Part shown: piece after piece, positions 47,851 through 59,750 of the stretch
How positions within the stretch are numbered: the stretch's first letter is position 1
Layout of the letters: each line of letters opens with the position of its first letter
NCBI GenBank assembly: GCA_015680685.1
Contig: MNCI01030517.1
Span: 436,732 to 500,731 of the forward strand
DNA length: 64,000 nucleotides
Reading direction: 5' to 3'
DNA from: Gnetum montanum
Lineage: Eukaryota > Streptophyta > Gnetopsida > Gnetales > Gnetaceae
Notes under the pieces: generated by a model
What the model saw: the letters and a program-made list of their open reading frames with translations, nothing else
The model's database searches: none
Told to the model about the DNA's origin: nothing
Translations under genes and position numbers: made by a program

Positions 47851-48960
47851 GTGTGGGGTTCTAGTAGAGAACCTTATCTCCTAGTTGATACTTAACCTTT
47901 CGAATCCTTAATTCATGATGTTGCTTATTATATGCCTTGTGCAACTCATTTGATGATAGGGTAGCTAATCGATTTCTGTCTAGCATGTTTAAAGTTGCCA
48001 ACCTTTGTTTTCGTGCTAGGTCAAGATTGAGGTGGAGGTCATAAGTCGTTGATAGTGTATGGAGCTCAGTTTGAATCAGAAGCGTTGGAAGCTTTCTATA
48101 CACTAACTCATAGGGAGAGTAGCCTATTTGGAGTTTCCAAGTGGAGCGGTGTGCCCAAACAACATCATTTAGTTTAGTGCTCCAATCTCGCCTATATTTG
48201 CTAATTATCCTAGTCAATATTTTAGTGATCTCCCTGTTGGTGACCTCAACTTGTCCGTTAGCTTAGATGATAAGGTGTAGTCAATTTATGTTCAACCCCT
48301 AAGCATTGCATTAACTTTTGAAAAGTTGCACCTATGAAGTGTGTTCCATTATCTGAAATAAGTGCACATGGCACACCAAACCTATTTATGATTTGTTGTT
48401 GCACAAATCATGTAGCTATAGATGATGTGTAGCCTTTAACAGTAGTTGCTTTAACCCATTTTGTTAGATAGTCTATGGGAAATACAATGTAAGCTTTTCG
48501 ATTGGACATTGGTGTAATGGGCCCCATAAAGTCTATTCCCCAAATGTTGAAGGGTTCTAATGGTTGAATCCATTGTTACAGATCCTCCATTTTAGCAATC
48601 ATTCCCCCATCATGTTGACAGTGCTTGTAAGATTGGACAAAGTGATGGGCATCCCGAAATAATGTTGGCCAGTAATATCCTACAAGCAAGATCTTAATAG
48701 CCATTCATCTCCTCAGATAGTGATCCCCACAAGGGCCCTCATGCACATCTTGGAGAACTCTCACTTGGTCTACCTCGGGCATGCACCATTGAACCAAGCC
48801 ATTTAGACATACTTTGTAAAGTTATCCATTGATCTCCATGAAGTACTTGGCTCTGTGAAGAAACTGTAATTTCTTCGTAAAGTCTAGCTCCTGTGGTGTT
48901 TGTTGAGTAAGGAGATAGGTGAGAATGCTACTATACTAGTTCATCTCCATGGCTTGGTTA
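47851..48960 (-). pseudogene. Integrase of level 3
   Basis: The C-terminal part is open: STKLNDVVWAHRSTWKLQIG, SPYELVYRKLP, KVKYQLGDKVLY (48217-47861). The catalytic core upstream has GIDFMGPITPMSNRKAYIVF (about 48545-48485), the second Asp region FGVPCALISDNGTHF (about 48385) and the zinc-binding part near 48640-48800 (DVHEGPCGDHYLRR). The second Asp is kept here, unlike in element 1. Confidence 0.82.
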
Positions 48961-48999
48961 TTCACTACACTGGCAAAGAGGGCTTCATTAAAAAAATGA

Positions 49000-50290
49000 T
49001 CAGACATTACATATTCATCCTCTTTGTTGTCCCAGTGCAATTGCGATAAATGATCTGCAACTACATTCTCGGTGCCTTTCCGATGGATTATCATTAGATC
49101 AAAATCCTGTAGAATTACAAGCCATCATATAATACGAGGGCTAACCATTGGCTTGTTCATGAGAAACCATATTGCACTATGATCCATGTGGATGAACACT
49201 TTGTAACCTAACACATAGTGCCTAAACTTATCCAGTGAAAACACTACAACCATTAATTCTTTCTCTGTAGTTGTGTAGTTAAGTTGTGCACCAGTGATAC
49301 TTCTACTTTCATAGTGGATGTAGTAAGGGAATTTTTGGTCATCAAACTATGTAAGTATAACTCTTAAAGCATAATTGGATGTCTTAGTCATTATGTGGAA
49401 TGGTCTAGATCAGTCTAGAGCTTGTAGAATGGGAGTTTCTACTAGCTTTTGTTTCAGGGTTTGGAATGCTCGTTCACATTCCCTTGTCCACTCAAAAGGT
49501 ACGTACTTCTTTGTTAGCTCTACTAATGGTTTCAAAATGTTAGAGAAATTCTCAATGAATCTCTTATAGTAGCTAGTGTGTCCAAGGATTGATCGAATGT
49601 CTTTGATAGTTTTCGGTTGATGGATAATTCCTTGGATGACCCTAATTTTATCTAGGTCTACCTCTATTCCTGCATGTGAAACCTTATGCCCAAGTACTAT
49701 GCCTTCTTGGACCATTAGATGGATTTTCTACTAGTTGAGCCTTAAATTGGTTTCTATGCATCTTTTCAGCACTTGCTTTAATCGGTCCAAGGATTGATCA
49801 AAACTTGTTCCATAGGTGGAGAAGTTGTCCATAAAGACTTCCACTCCATTCCCTATCTACTGTTGGAATATGCTTAGAACTAGGCTTGAAATGTGGCAAG
49901 AGCATTACACAAGCCAAATGACATTTGTTTATATGCAAACATTCCCCAAGGACTAGTGAACGTTGTCTTGGCTTGGTCTTCTAGGGCTATCTGTATTTCG
50001 TTGTATCTACTATAGCCATCTAGAAAACTATAATAGCAATGCCCTACTATGGTATCTGAGACTTGGTCAATGAATGGCAATGGAAAGTGTTCCTTAAATG
50101 TTGCTATGTTTAGCAACCTAAAATCTATGCACATCCTCCATTTACCTTCCTTTTTAGGCATGATTACCAAAGGGCTAACCCATTTGCTATCAATAACAAG
50201 ATATATGAACCTAGCCTTAAGAAGTTGTTCTATTTCTTTTTTTACTACTTGCTTCAATTTTGGGTTCAATTGCCACTACGGTTGTTTTTG
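49000..50290 (-). pseudogene. Reverse transcriptase and RNase H of level 3
   Basis: The RT palm is open from 50269 to 49880: LKQVVKKEIEQLLKARFIY, WRMCIDFRLLN, HFPLPFIDQV, SFLDGYSRYNEI, MSFGLCNALATFQ. The active site (about 49850-49830) reads FMDNFSTYG, with Asn for the second Asp, which should abolish polymerase activity. The thumb VQEGIVLGHKVSHAG and connection ERAFQTLKQKLVETPILQ (49715-49410) are open. The RNase H blocks are degenerate toward 49060 (HLSQLHWDN). Confidence 0.88.
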
Positions 50291-50789
50291 AGGTTTCATG
50301 GAGGGGTTAGTGTAAATCCTATTCTGGCATATTTTAGGATCTATTCTAGTTAATTTGGGATGTGACTAGGCAAAGGCTTTTGACCACTTGTTTATTACCT
50401 TCACCAGTCTTCCTTTTTGTTTGGAAGCAAGTATTACGTTAATGATTACCAATTTCCCATTTTCAAGAATCATATATTCTAGATCAGTGAATGGTTTTAA
50501 TTCTATGGGCTCTTGTTTGAATTTTTCAGGAATTTCCAACTTTCCCTGGTTGATGTTTTCAAGGTTAAGGCTTGGAAGTTGGTAGTGGACTTACTCTAGT
50601 GCATCTATGCTTTCGATGTAAGCACAAGTTATTCCCACAGTTAGTTCTATAAATGTTAGTGAGTTTCTCTCTTGATCAGCTATTAGGCACTGGGTGTCTT
50701 CTTCTCATGTGGCTATTACAAACAAGCACTTTTGTATGTTAATGTCTTGTGCACATCGGTTACATGTAGGCAATGCTAAACTTTGCACA

Positions 50790-51265
50790 ACCCATGATCT
50801 CTACATGCAATTGCACCCTATGTCACTATATGTGATGCATGGAACCTTCTTCTTCTCAATCTTTCTAAAAGTGTTCTCCTTAGATATTTTCAAGGAAAGA
50901 TCACGGATTCCTAGGTATGCATCTATAGTACTTAGCCATGCCATTCTCATTATTATTGGGAATTTCCCTTTACCATTATTCACTTGTATCAATAGGAAAT
51001 TAGCTGGGTTTGACCACCCACACACAATCATAACAATGTCCTCCACTAGTCCCAAGGGAACATGATGGACTGGTCAGCTAGCTCTAGGTGAATATTACTC
51101 TTCTTTAATGAAGGCAGGTTCCAAGCTTTGTACATTTCTTGTGATATTAAGTTGACTCTAGAACCTGAATCTAGAAGAGCTTTACATGGATCATTCCTGG
51201 TAATTTGGAGATAGATTAGAGGGCTTCCAGGATTAGATAATTTCTTAGGAAGGTGGCCAACCATG
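50790..51265 (-). pseudogene. Protease of level 3
   Basis: VGHLPKKLSNPGSPLIYLQI then KALLDSGSRVNLISQEMYKA (51264-51100), keeping the D-S-G active site. Then LELADQSI, NFLLIQVNNGKGKFPIIM and AWLSTIDAYLGIRDLSLK (51055-50900). One frame change separates the two halves. Confidence 0.82.
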
Positions 51266-51267
51266 AT

Positions 51268-53394
51268 CTAGTTAGTAACAACATGTGTTAACATAACTGT
51301 ATGTGTTGAGCTTTTTGTTTGGTTCAAAGGGAGCTCTAAAGCCTTATTTGATGGGGAGGTGTTCAGAGGTTTAATGGCTTGTGGTTGTAAGGGCTTGGTT
51401 GGCTTGTTGGTTCTAAAGAAAGGTCTTTTCTTCATATGGTTGTTAGAACCAATAGTGGGTTGAGGATTTACAGCCTTTGTGGCATTGTGTTGTTGTGGTT
51501 GAGTAGGGAGTTCCCCTTGCATTGCTGGAGCAGGTGGTAGTGGAGCTATTGGCGTGAGAACTACGGATGGAATTGAAGGATGGTATATTTATGGATTATC
51601 TTCCATAGAAGAAGGAGTTCTATAATACTCATGGGATTGGTAGTGATGTTGTGGTGTAACGTTACTAACAGAGTCAAGTGAAGAGATTGGATGCTGCATA
51701 TAGTAGCCATATGGATCAGGTTGCTGTTATGTGTATTAATGCTTTGGTGGGGGCATCCCCCATGACTATGGGTATTGCCATTATTGATGTTGCTCAATGG
51801 GTTGTGGTGGAGTTCCACTTGGATAATATCTTGAAGATTGGTGGAACTACCTTGGGTTACCTTGGGGATAAGGTAACCATTAGGGTTCTTGCTATTTATT
51901 TAGTCGTGGGTTGAGTGCATACACCCGAAACTATTGTAGATGTGAGATCATTGGGAAACATCCCTTAGGATGGTCATATTAGCATATCTCACATCCACCA
52001 TTATTATCTATGTTCTGAATCCATAACCTCTTCTGTGATGGCCATTTTTCCCTTACCCTTGTTATGTGCATTTTCCACTTCTCTCTTTTTCTATTTGTCA
52101 TAGTCACTACCTCGCTCCCTAGACTCCTCTACAATTTTAAGAATAGTTTTAAACCTACTATCTAGGGAGTCCCACATTTGGTCTACCTTTGTTAACACTT
52201 CAATTTTTGCCATTTTTTTCTATGTTTTGCAAGGCACATGCATCATGGAATGCTTGTAAATGATTTTGAGGATCAGCATTATATCTTTATTAATACTTCA
52301 ATTTTTGCCATTTTTTCTATGTTTTGCAATGAACATGCATCATTGAATACTTGTAAATGATTTTGAGGATTAGCATTATATCCCCCTTCAAATCGTGGGA
52401 TGTTGTTCATGTCTAACCTTTTGATCCTACTATCCTTTTGGTTCCTTGTTGGAACTCTTACAACCTTTGTTATATCTAGTATGCTTCTAGTTGCGAGTAG
52501 GGGTTCTTCATGATTGTCTCATTCATAGCATCTATGATGTCTACATGGTTCCCTACTCTTCCTTTTTCTATGCCTTGATTCTTTAGAGTGCCCTCATCCT
52601 TGTTCTTGACTATCTCATCAATGACTTTCTCTTTGTTTTTTCCTATCCTCACGATTCGTTTCCTTATGACTGTGTCTAGACACTAAACGAGAGGGTGAAG
52701 ATGATGATGAAGGTAAAGAAGAAGGAGAGCCATCGCCATGATGGTGTTTTCTTCCTTATCTTTGGTGGTTTCGGCCTTGATCATGATCACAAGAAAAACA
52801 TCCACCCTTATGGTGTGTTCATGTTTCTTCATTGAACACTTTGTGTTTGTGGGTATTAGAACCAGGGTTGTGAATAGTGGAGTGGAGGTTATGATACACT
52901 ACCTCCTAACCAATGTTAGGAGGAGGAACATCATTTTGTGAGGAACCTATTGAAGCAAGTTCACCATCCTCAATTTCTCTCAAAATGTGTGGAGCGTCAT
53001 GGGGCTATTAACCCTTCAAAGATGTATGGTATCTCTCCTATCACAAGTCCCTTTGATGTTGCACTTCTGTGGGATGATAGTCCCTTGAGTCATGATCACA
53101 TGCAACGTATTTTGTGTATAAAAGCATCATGATGATTCGTGTGAGAGCACAAAGGAGCATGTTGGGGACTAATGAGTCTAGAGGTAACACTATGTTATCC
53201 TCCAAGTCTCTCCAACGCAATTGTTTATCTTGGTGGAGAATAAAGGTAAATTCAGGTACATACTCATCAGGATGAGTATATACCACATGAAACTATTGAG
53301 GAACTAACAGATCCTGGTTACGTGTATTATGCCACCGACTGCCTCTTGTGTTAGTCCTAGGTGGTGAAGTGCTCTCATATGAAGAAGAAGACAT
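51268..53394 (-). pseudogene. gag of level 3
   Basis: ATG at 53394 (MSSSSYESTSPPRTNTRGSR). VVYTHPDEYVPEFTFILHQD and RDYHPTEVQHQRDL (53286-53041) match element 1. The gag domain block lies near 52440-52250; a 65-base direct repeat (about 52196-52260 and 52290-52355) interrupts it. The knuckle-like GGCEIC, a stop, then YDHPKGC (about 51995-51955) keeps the first two Cys, His and last Cys. Confidence 0.8.
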
Positions 53395-53519
53395 CTTGTC
53401 TTGTTTGGAGTGCAATGCACTATTGTCTTGTCTTTCTTCAATTAACTGTAAGGGTTCGTTCTAACGTTCCAATGATATGAATGATTTCCTATATTCTACA
53501 TAGCACATAAACAACTAAG

Positions 53520-53537
53520 TCCCCAACAACAATGCCA
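53520..53537 (-). other. Primer-binding site of level 3 (tRNA-Asp)
   Basis: Minus strand TGGCATTGTTGTTGGGGA, one base from the 5' LTR; differs from the tRNA-Asp complement by transitions. Confidence 0.75.
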
Positions 53538-53538
53538 A

Positions 53539-54311
53539 TGATGAGTGGTGAGGTACCCCTACACTCAACCATACAAATACAAGTGTTTCACACATGATCT
53601 GGTCAAATACTAAGGACAAAGTGCTTGTGCACCTTAATGAGACACTTAGGGTTAATTAATCGTTGTCTTCCCAAACTTACTTGTAGTGTCACGGTTGTAT
53701 GGTTAAGTAAGCTTGAGGTATATGATTTTGTATATTTTATGTCTTTTGCTAATAAGGGAGAGGGAGAGAGAACTAAGTTGCTAGCTTACATTAATTATTC
53801 ATTAATTAAGTCTTAAATGTTCCTAACACCAGTATCTGTTCCCACTTGTCATACACATCTTGAGCCAGTGCAATGCTACTAAGATTACCAAGCGCTACAC
53901 GCATGCTCGAAGTAGTCATACTGAGTGTATTTAACTAAGGGGGTTGAAGGCTGAGAGAGATATTAATTAAATAAGAAAGCATTAAACAATCACTAATTAC
54001 TAATTAGCTTAATTTGTATTCTACAAGGTTTATCATGAAGTTCGTCTTTATTGTTGTACACAAAATTATGCTCAGGTACAAATTACTCGAATAAAGATCC
54101 ATTCACTCTATCACTCCTACTACAGGCACACAAAAATAATTCTAACCCTCAAATGATAAAACTACAAGAGTTTGGCTACTGGTCTAAATCTAATTGCCTT
54201 GGAACCAAGGGAACTGCCTCTTATTTATAGAAGATGAGGCAAGATGCAATATCATGTATGCAATATTGCATGGTGGATGTGATATCGTGTACATGATATC
54301 GTGGTTCATCA
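53539..54311 (-). repeat. 5' LTR of level 3
   Basis: Minus strand TGATGAACCACGATATCATG to CCACTCATCA. TATA box CTATAAATAAGAGGC (54222-54230 region), with a GATATC/GCAATATTGC cluster upstream (about 54240-54305), as in element 1. Confidence 0.9.
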
Positions 54312-54462
54312 GTTGTGGTTCCTTGGATGGAAAAATTAAGATTTCTAGGATTAATATGATTGGTTATTCATGATAACACCTAGAGTTTTTAACCCTCTTA
54401 CCCTTATAATACCTTCAGAGTGATAGCAAATTATCATCAATTGGTACATGTTTTTCATGTGA

Positions 54463-54746
54463 GCACCCCCACAACTAACTTTAATACTCCAAGTTCATAT
54501 AGGTTTAAATGGAACAAAAATTAGAGTAGTCCAAAGCCAAATATTACAAGTGGAAAGTAGGTTTGTAGAGCTCTAAGTCATGAGAAAAAATTTGAATAGC
54601 TCCCCTAGCTGCAAATGAAGAGAATAAAGTTTGAGCATTGTGGGGGTCATATATATAGGTTTTGTGTGACCCAATATCAGGTATCCAATGTCACATCCCA
54701 ACTGATATTAGGTACTTGATATTGGGATTCATGAATAAGCATCTCA
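54463..54746 (-). promoter_or_regulatory. U3/TATA-like segment and internal polypurine-like motif of level 2
   Basis: Minus strand: repeats CCCAATATCAAGTACC, CTAATATCAG and GGATACCTGATATTGGG (54746-54670), then CTATATATATGACC (54659-54650), then TTAGTTGTGGGGGTGC (54480-54463). The repeats resemble the level 2 LTR U3. Order and spacing parallel the level 1 segment at 34640-34895. After removal of level 3 it lies about 550 bases before the accessory ORF. Confidence 0.45.
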
Positions 54747-56110
54747 TGGCGGTACTGATCATGAAAAATAAAGCTGTGTGATTTGGTGAAAGGTTTGAGA
54801 TTAGGTCCATAGTTCTCGGGTAAGTGGAAAATTAGTTTGAGGTACCAGAAGTGCTGGAAGGTGGAGTCATCATTGTGAAAAGATTTAGAAGTAAGAAAAA
54901 GGGCATTGAAGTTGAGATTGTGGACAAATTAAGTTACATAAGAAGGAAAACTACAAAATTCAACAATTATGCAGTTTGAAGGTTAAGAATGATGTGGTTG
55001 TGTCAAACAAGCACAAGTCGCAAAAGTACACAAGTGGATCCTTGCCAAAGTAGGCTCTAGCCTATGATGCCCTTATATAACCACACCTAAAAAATGTTTA
55101 TAGGTACTAAAGGGGTTAAATGCAACACATAATTGTGCAAAAAAACACACATGTTAAAACCACCAAGATAATAACTCTATGTTACAAAAAACCACAAGTT
55201 ATGATTACTTGAACAATGAGATGAGATGGATTGTAGAAAGGATTACGGATATTTGGACATGAGGTGTCTTACCATGGGTACAATGAAACCTCGTGTGTTA
55301 TTAATGGTTAAATAATCATGAGTATTTCTTTCCAAGATTCAAACCAAGTCCAAACCACATTTCAATGACATCACATCATTTCATCACGTTGATAGACAAT
55401 CATAAGACTATCATAGTTGGAAGGAGTAACATCACTTGGCATTTTGTGCAAGGGAGGAGCTGATTCATAGCACACATTTTTTTTTGTTTTTCTGAGTCCT
55501 AAGAAGCCACCAACCTTCAAGAATGGAGACATGTATTTCCAAAAGGACTTGTAGAAGTTTATTTAGTGTCATTTTAGGTTACTCTTACTCCCGTTATTCA
55601 TTAGATCTATATGGATATGGTTACAACCTCAGCAACATGATAGAACATACAAAAGTGGCCAAAGAGAATCCACAAATCTCCTTGATGTCATACCCCTTAC
55701 ATTCTGCCTTGATTCTACACTCTTTTGCCTAGACACAATGATTATAGATTTATTATTAGGTTAGATGGTGAAAAAGATTATCATTATGACCGAGGTAATA
55801 ACCTCTTATTAATGGAATGAGTGGATGGATGGTGTGGTCTCAATGTCCAAATAATTAGTCCCTTATAACTTGATAACATAGAGAAAACCTCATCTCAATG
55901 AGTAACATGATCATTTTATCACAAGTGAGATTACATAATAAAGAAAATGAACACACCAAATAGAAAAAATTGAAAGAAATAGGAAGAATTGTTTTAAGAA
56001 ATAAAAAAATGATAACAAATTGTAAAACAAAAAAATGATAACAAATTGTAAAACAAAAAAATGAAAAACACTTAAGAATCTTGAAGACTAGAATGGGGGG
56101 TAACCCCCAT
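54747..56110 (-). other. 3' non-coding region of level 2
   Basis: Shares the AAGTGGATCCTTGCCAAAGT block, the CTCTTTGGCCAC-type segment and the A-rich tract (AACAAATTGTAAAACAAAAA repeated at about 56010-56060) with the other elements. Confidence 0.55.
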
Positions 56111-57300
56111 AACTAAACATTTGGCTATGATAAGGATTAATAAGTGGATAAATAGGATCCATGCATGTATGAAATGTTGGTAACCATTCATGCCCTAGCC
56201 ACTAGGTGTCTATTGGTGATGTGGTGGTTGGGTAGAAAAATTGATGGTCACACACTTGATTGTTACATGTATGGTGGAATAGGATAAGAAGTGTGTTAGT
56301 GTTACAGATGTCTAGCCCATGATTGCACCCTTGATCATGGTATGGTATGCATGGATTTATTTGTCTTCCCACATTGTTAAATTCATTGTTTGCATTTGGG
56401 ATTAGAGCAATGATGGACAATGGCCCTTGCGTATGATTAGAGGACATCGATTTTGAAAAGGAAGGTGGTGCACTAGATTGGAATTATGCTGGTTTGGATG
56501 ATGTGGTGGGTCCATGCGTGGTTTGCTTTGGCTTACGACCTTTCCTCTAGAAGGGATGTTTCCTACATTGCGATTGAGACCCATTAGTGTCAGCATGTTT
56601 ATGCACATTTGCAATACAAATGATGTTCATTTGTTGATATTGTGGTTTTGAACCTTCATATGTTGTTGGTAGTGGCATATAATGAGGTGGAGTATGAGAA
56701 TATCAAGGGTAGGATGGATTGTGAGAGGCATGAGGTGGTGATCCTTTAGGGGATGTCATGGGTTTATGGTACTTGGGAGAGTGGTAGTGATGATTTGAAG
56801 TACAAGATGTAGAAATAGTTGGAGAAATAGGGTGTTTAAAATAATATCCATGCGATTTCAGAGGATAGGGTTGATTTGGTGGTGGCCTCTCCCATGACTA
56901 TGATTTTTACCACTGTGGTTGATGACCATGTTGAGGCTAGTGATAAGTCCCCCTAGGATGGTATGATTAGTTGTGGAATTGTCTATAATTATCCTATGGA
57001 AGAGGAAATCTCTTGGGCATGTGCTTTTGGAAAAAATTTGGATTTAAGGCACTTTCCTAATACTCCTATAGATGCAACAAGATTGGACAATGGCTCTTTG
57101 GATGGTCATATATGTAGATGTCACATCCATTATCATTGTCTGTGGTTGAGTTTATAGCCTCACTTTCTTTAGCCATTTTTCCCATTTGCTAAAAAGTGTT
57201 CCTAGCTATTTCTTAGTTATGTATCCTTTGTTTAATGTGATTTCTTGGCTTATTTTGCATGATCCTCTCCTTGACCATCTCAATGAGAGTTATAATATAT
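56111..57300 (-). pseudogene. gag C-terminal remnant of level 2
   Basis: Proline, histidine and serine-rich sequence (for example SPKGSPPHASHNPSYP and TPPHYMPLPTTYEG) with a knuckle-like CDIYIYDHPK near 57120. It corresponds to the Gag tail before protease in the relatives. The N-terminal gag domain is missing. Confidence 0.55.
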
Positions 57301-57320
57301 CATAGAGGGAATGACACCAA

Positions 57321-58240
57321 TGATGAGCAAAAAGGTACTCCTACAGTTAACCATATGAATCACAAGTGTTCATGCATGATCCAGTTGAATTCCATGGATG
57401 GGACTAGTTATGGTATCGATATCATTATGCTTTGATCATAGTTCATTATCTTCTCACTTAGACTAGTGGTAGCTTTGTCACATATGGTTTAGTCCAAAGT
57501 GAGGCATATGAGGTTGTCTAATTCTATGCTACTCCTAATGATGATAAAGAGATGAATTAATTAAGCTACTAAACAATGGAGAGTGAAATTTAACTAGCCT
57601 ACATGTGATTAATATTTTCTCTTAATCATTTGTATATATCTTGGACTTTGTGAGACTACTTTTGGGATTGCCAAGTGTATGTCACTAGGTGTGCCAAATG
57701 ATACACTACTGGATTACCAAGTACTTACACTTAAATGCTNTGAAATGTGTATGTCTTAATCACAAGCATTTAAGTGTAAGTACTTGGTAATCCAGTAGTN
57801 ATTCTGCTTAATGATAGGAATAGTAAATAGCAATAAATGAAAATGTTAACTAAAGAAAATAGTAAATAATTAACAATTAAAAGTAATAATAATCTAAGTG
57901 GATGTTGCAATGATGGAAGTAATCTTGATCTTTATTTCCAGTCATGTAACGTGTCCAAGTATGTTACACTCAAGAGAAGGTGTCATATGATTACAAACAT
58001 CACATTGTGGGCATGCACTAGGAATAATAGAACTCTTAGAAAGACTATCAAAAACTAAGAACTAACTATCTTTTCTAGTATTGTCTGAACCGTGCATCCA
58101 AGTGTTGTATTTATAGGCTAGTATAGAGGAGCCGATATTGGATATCCAACATTATTTTCTAGCTCAATTATTGAGCATTTGATATCAAGGCTATGATATT
58201 AGGTATTCAATATCAAGGCCCAAAAATTCATGACTCATTA
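57321..58240 (-). repeat. 5' LTR of level 2
   Basis: Matches 41205-42119 from TGATGAGCA to CATGACTCATTA, apart from the inverted scrap at 57741-57799. The adjacent TGGTGTCATT (57320-57311) is a poor primer-binding site, much changed from the tRNA-Asp complement. Confidence 0.88.
57740..57800. other. Inverted scrap bracketed by single N bases (assembly artefact)
   Basis: Between N at 57740 and N at 57800 the 59 bases are the reverse complement of the local sequence. They contain CATTTAAGTGTAAGTACTTG, the inverse of 57720-57737, plus the missing LTR continuation known from 41622-41645. A misjoined read end explains this better than a real inversion. Confidence 0.8.
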
Positions 58241-59624
58241 GAAGCCCATCTATTATATGGTGGAGCTACTCCCTTTGAGAATAATCATGGCTAGAACATT
58301 GGTGCAAGAGAGAGTAGTACCTACCCATGGCTACATCCAAGGGTTTATGTGCTCTTTATTTCCAACCTTGAATCTACTTTTTCAAGTTGGATACTCGGGA
58401 GTATATTTGATACTTGTCATTGAAGAGCTCAAGCATTATACTTCATTTACAGATTGATTTCGGTTCCAATGACTAGTACTAACTTTTAACTTCTTTAATG
58501 AGTGTCCTTGGGAACAACTTTAGGTTTTTCCATTCATTCTTGATGTTCTCTAAGGCATAGGCATCGTAAAAGGCTCAAAGATGGTTCTACAAATCTAAAT
58601 TGTATCCCCCTTTGAACTTAGAGATATTGTTCATATCCAACTACTTGATTCTGCTTTTTTTTCACATGCTTTATTAGAATTCTCATTGCCTTTTTGATGT
58701 TTAAAATATTTCAAGTTTCAAGAAAAGGTTCATCATAGTCATAGCCTCTTTGATGGTTATGATGCCTATGATGCCCTTTTTTGTTCCTTCTTTCATGGTG
58801 GTGGGCCTCCCTTGAATGGCCACAACCATAATCTTAACTGGTTCAACAATCCCTATGATCATCCTTATCCCATCAATCACCTCCATCATGGTCACATCCT
58901 ATATGGCTTTGATCCTAACTAGAGAAGGAAAATGATGATGATGAAGGAGAAGAGGAAGGAGGACTAGCATCACCATGGTGCTTGCCATCCTTTCTTTGAT
59001 GGTCATAACCATGATCATCATGGTGATGTGTCTCCTCATTCCTATCATGAATATCATCTTTGGATTTCCCATGATCATGGGATCCATTCTTGATTGAACC
59101 AAGATTGTTTACAATGGACTATGAGTTTTGGCTCAAGTTGCCTTCTTTAAAACCAAGGGTAGGAGAGTTAGTAAATTGAGAACCTGCAAAGAAGAGATCC
59201 TCACCATCTTCTTGGCCTAGTAGGAATAAAGGATTATTGAACTATTTTTCTTTCAAAGCTTCATAGCACCTCTCCTATTATTGATCTTTTTTACATTGTG
59301 CCTTAGTGGAATGGTAATCCCTGGAGACATGATCTTGCATAATGTACTCAACATGTAGCCTTTGGATTTCCAACCTCATAAGAGTTTGGAGTAGCATTTG
59401 AGAAACTAATTGATTGAACAACAACACAATGTTACCCTCCATGTTCATCCATCGCATTTCTTCATCCTCATGTAGGAAAAAGGTAAATTCTAGCACATAC
59501 TCATCAAGATGAGTGTATATCACTCTACATTGTTGGGGCACTTGTTGATTTGATCATTCATTCCTTTGCTCATTGGATGTATGCTCAAGCTTTTTGGAGA
59601 ATCATCCCTGTTAGAAGAAGACAT
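58241..59624 (-). pseudogene. gag of level 1, 5' half
   Basis: Start ATG at 59624 (MSSSNRDD), with a frame change before VIYTHLDEYVLEFTFFLHED (59520 region). The retrotransposon gag block has MNNISKFKGGYN, LKLFPRTLIKEVKS and DAYALENIKNEWKN (about 58640-58500). It ends at the level 2 insertion. Confidence 0.75.
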
Positions 59625-59750
59625 TTTATATTGGAAGAAAATAATAGCGCGATTTTAATATTATTATTACTATTGAGAATGATTATGACTTTAAGGTTCA
59701 TTCCAACAATATTAAATACTTTTCACTATGTCCTATATAGCCAACGTAGC

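Larger units (their letters stand above)
45216..54311 (-). mobile_element. Ty3/gypsy retrotransposon, nest level 3 (innermost)
   Basis: LTRs are 45216-45670 (internally deleted) and 53539-54311. The tRNA-Asp primer-binding site, gag, protease, RT, RNase H, integrase, 3' region and polypurine tract are in order on the minus strand. Target sites GTTTT (45211-45215) and GTTGT (54312-54316) differ at one base. Its open frames are the longest of the nested elements, as expected for the last arrival. Same family as element 1. Confidence 0.9.
41205..58240 (-). mobile_element. LTR retrotransposon, nest level 2 (no pol)
   Basis: LTRs are 41205-42119 and 57321-58240, with a perfect 5-bp target duplication GAAGC (41200-41204 and 58241-58245). 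After removing level 3, about 6 kb of internal sequence remains: a gag C-terminal remnant, the conserved 3' region, a U3-like segment and an accessory ORF. No protease, RT, RNase H or integrase is present. It must have moved with enzymes of a relative, if the deletion came before insertion. Confidence 0.85.

Noticed and set aside
49375-50291. Plus-strand frames over the level 3 RT
   Set aside because: Antisense shadows of the RT and connection domains on the minus strand.
57740-57800. Perfect inverted repeat as a hairpin element or miniature transposon
   Set aside because: It is bracketed by single Ns and copies the neighbouring LTR in reverse, so it is most likely a misassembly.
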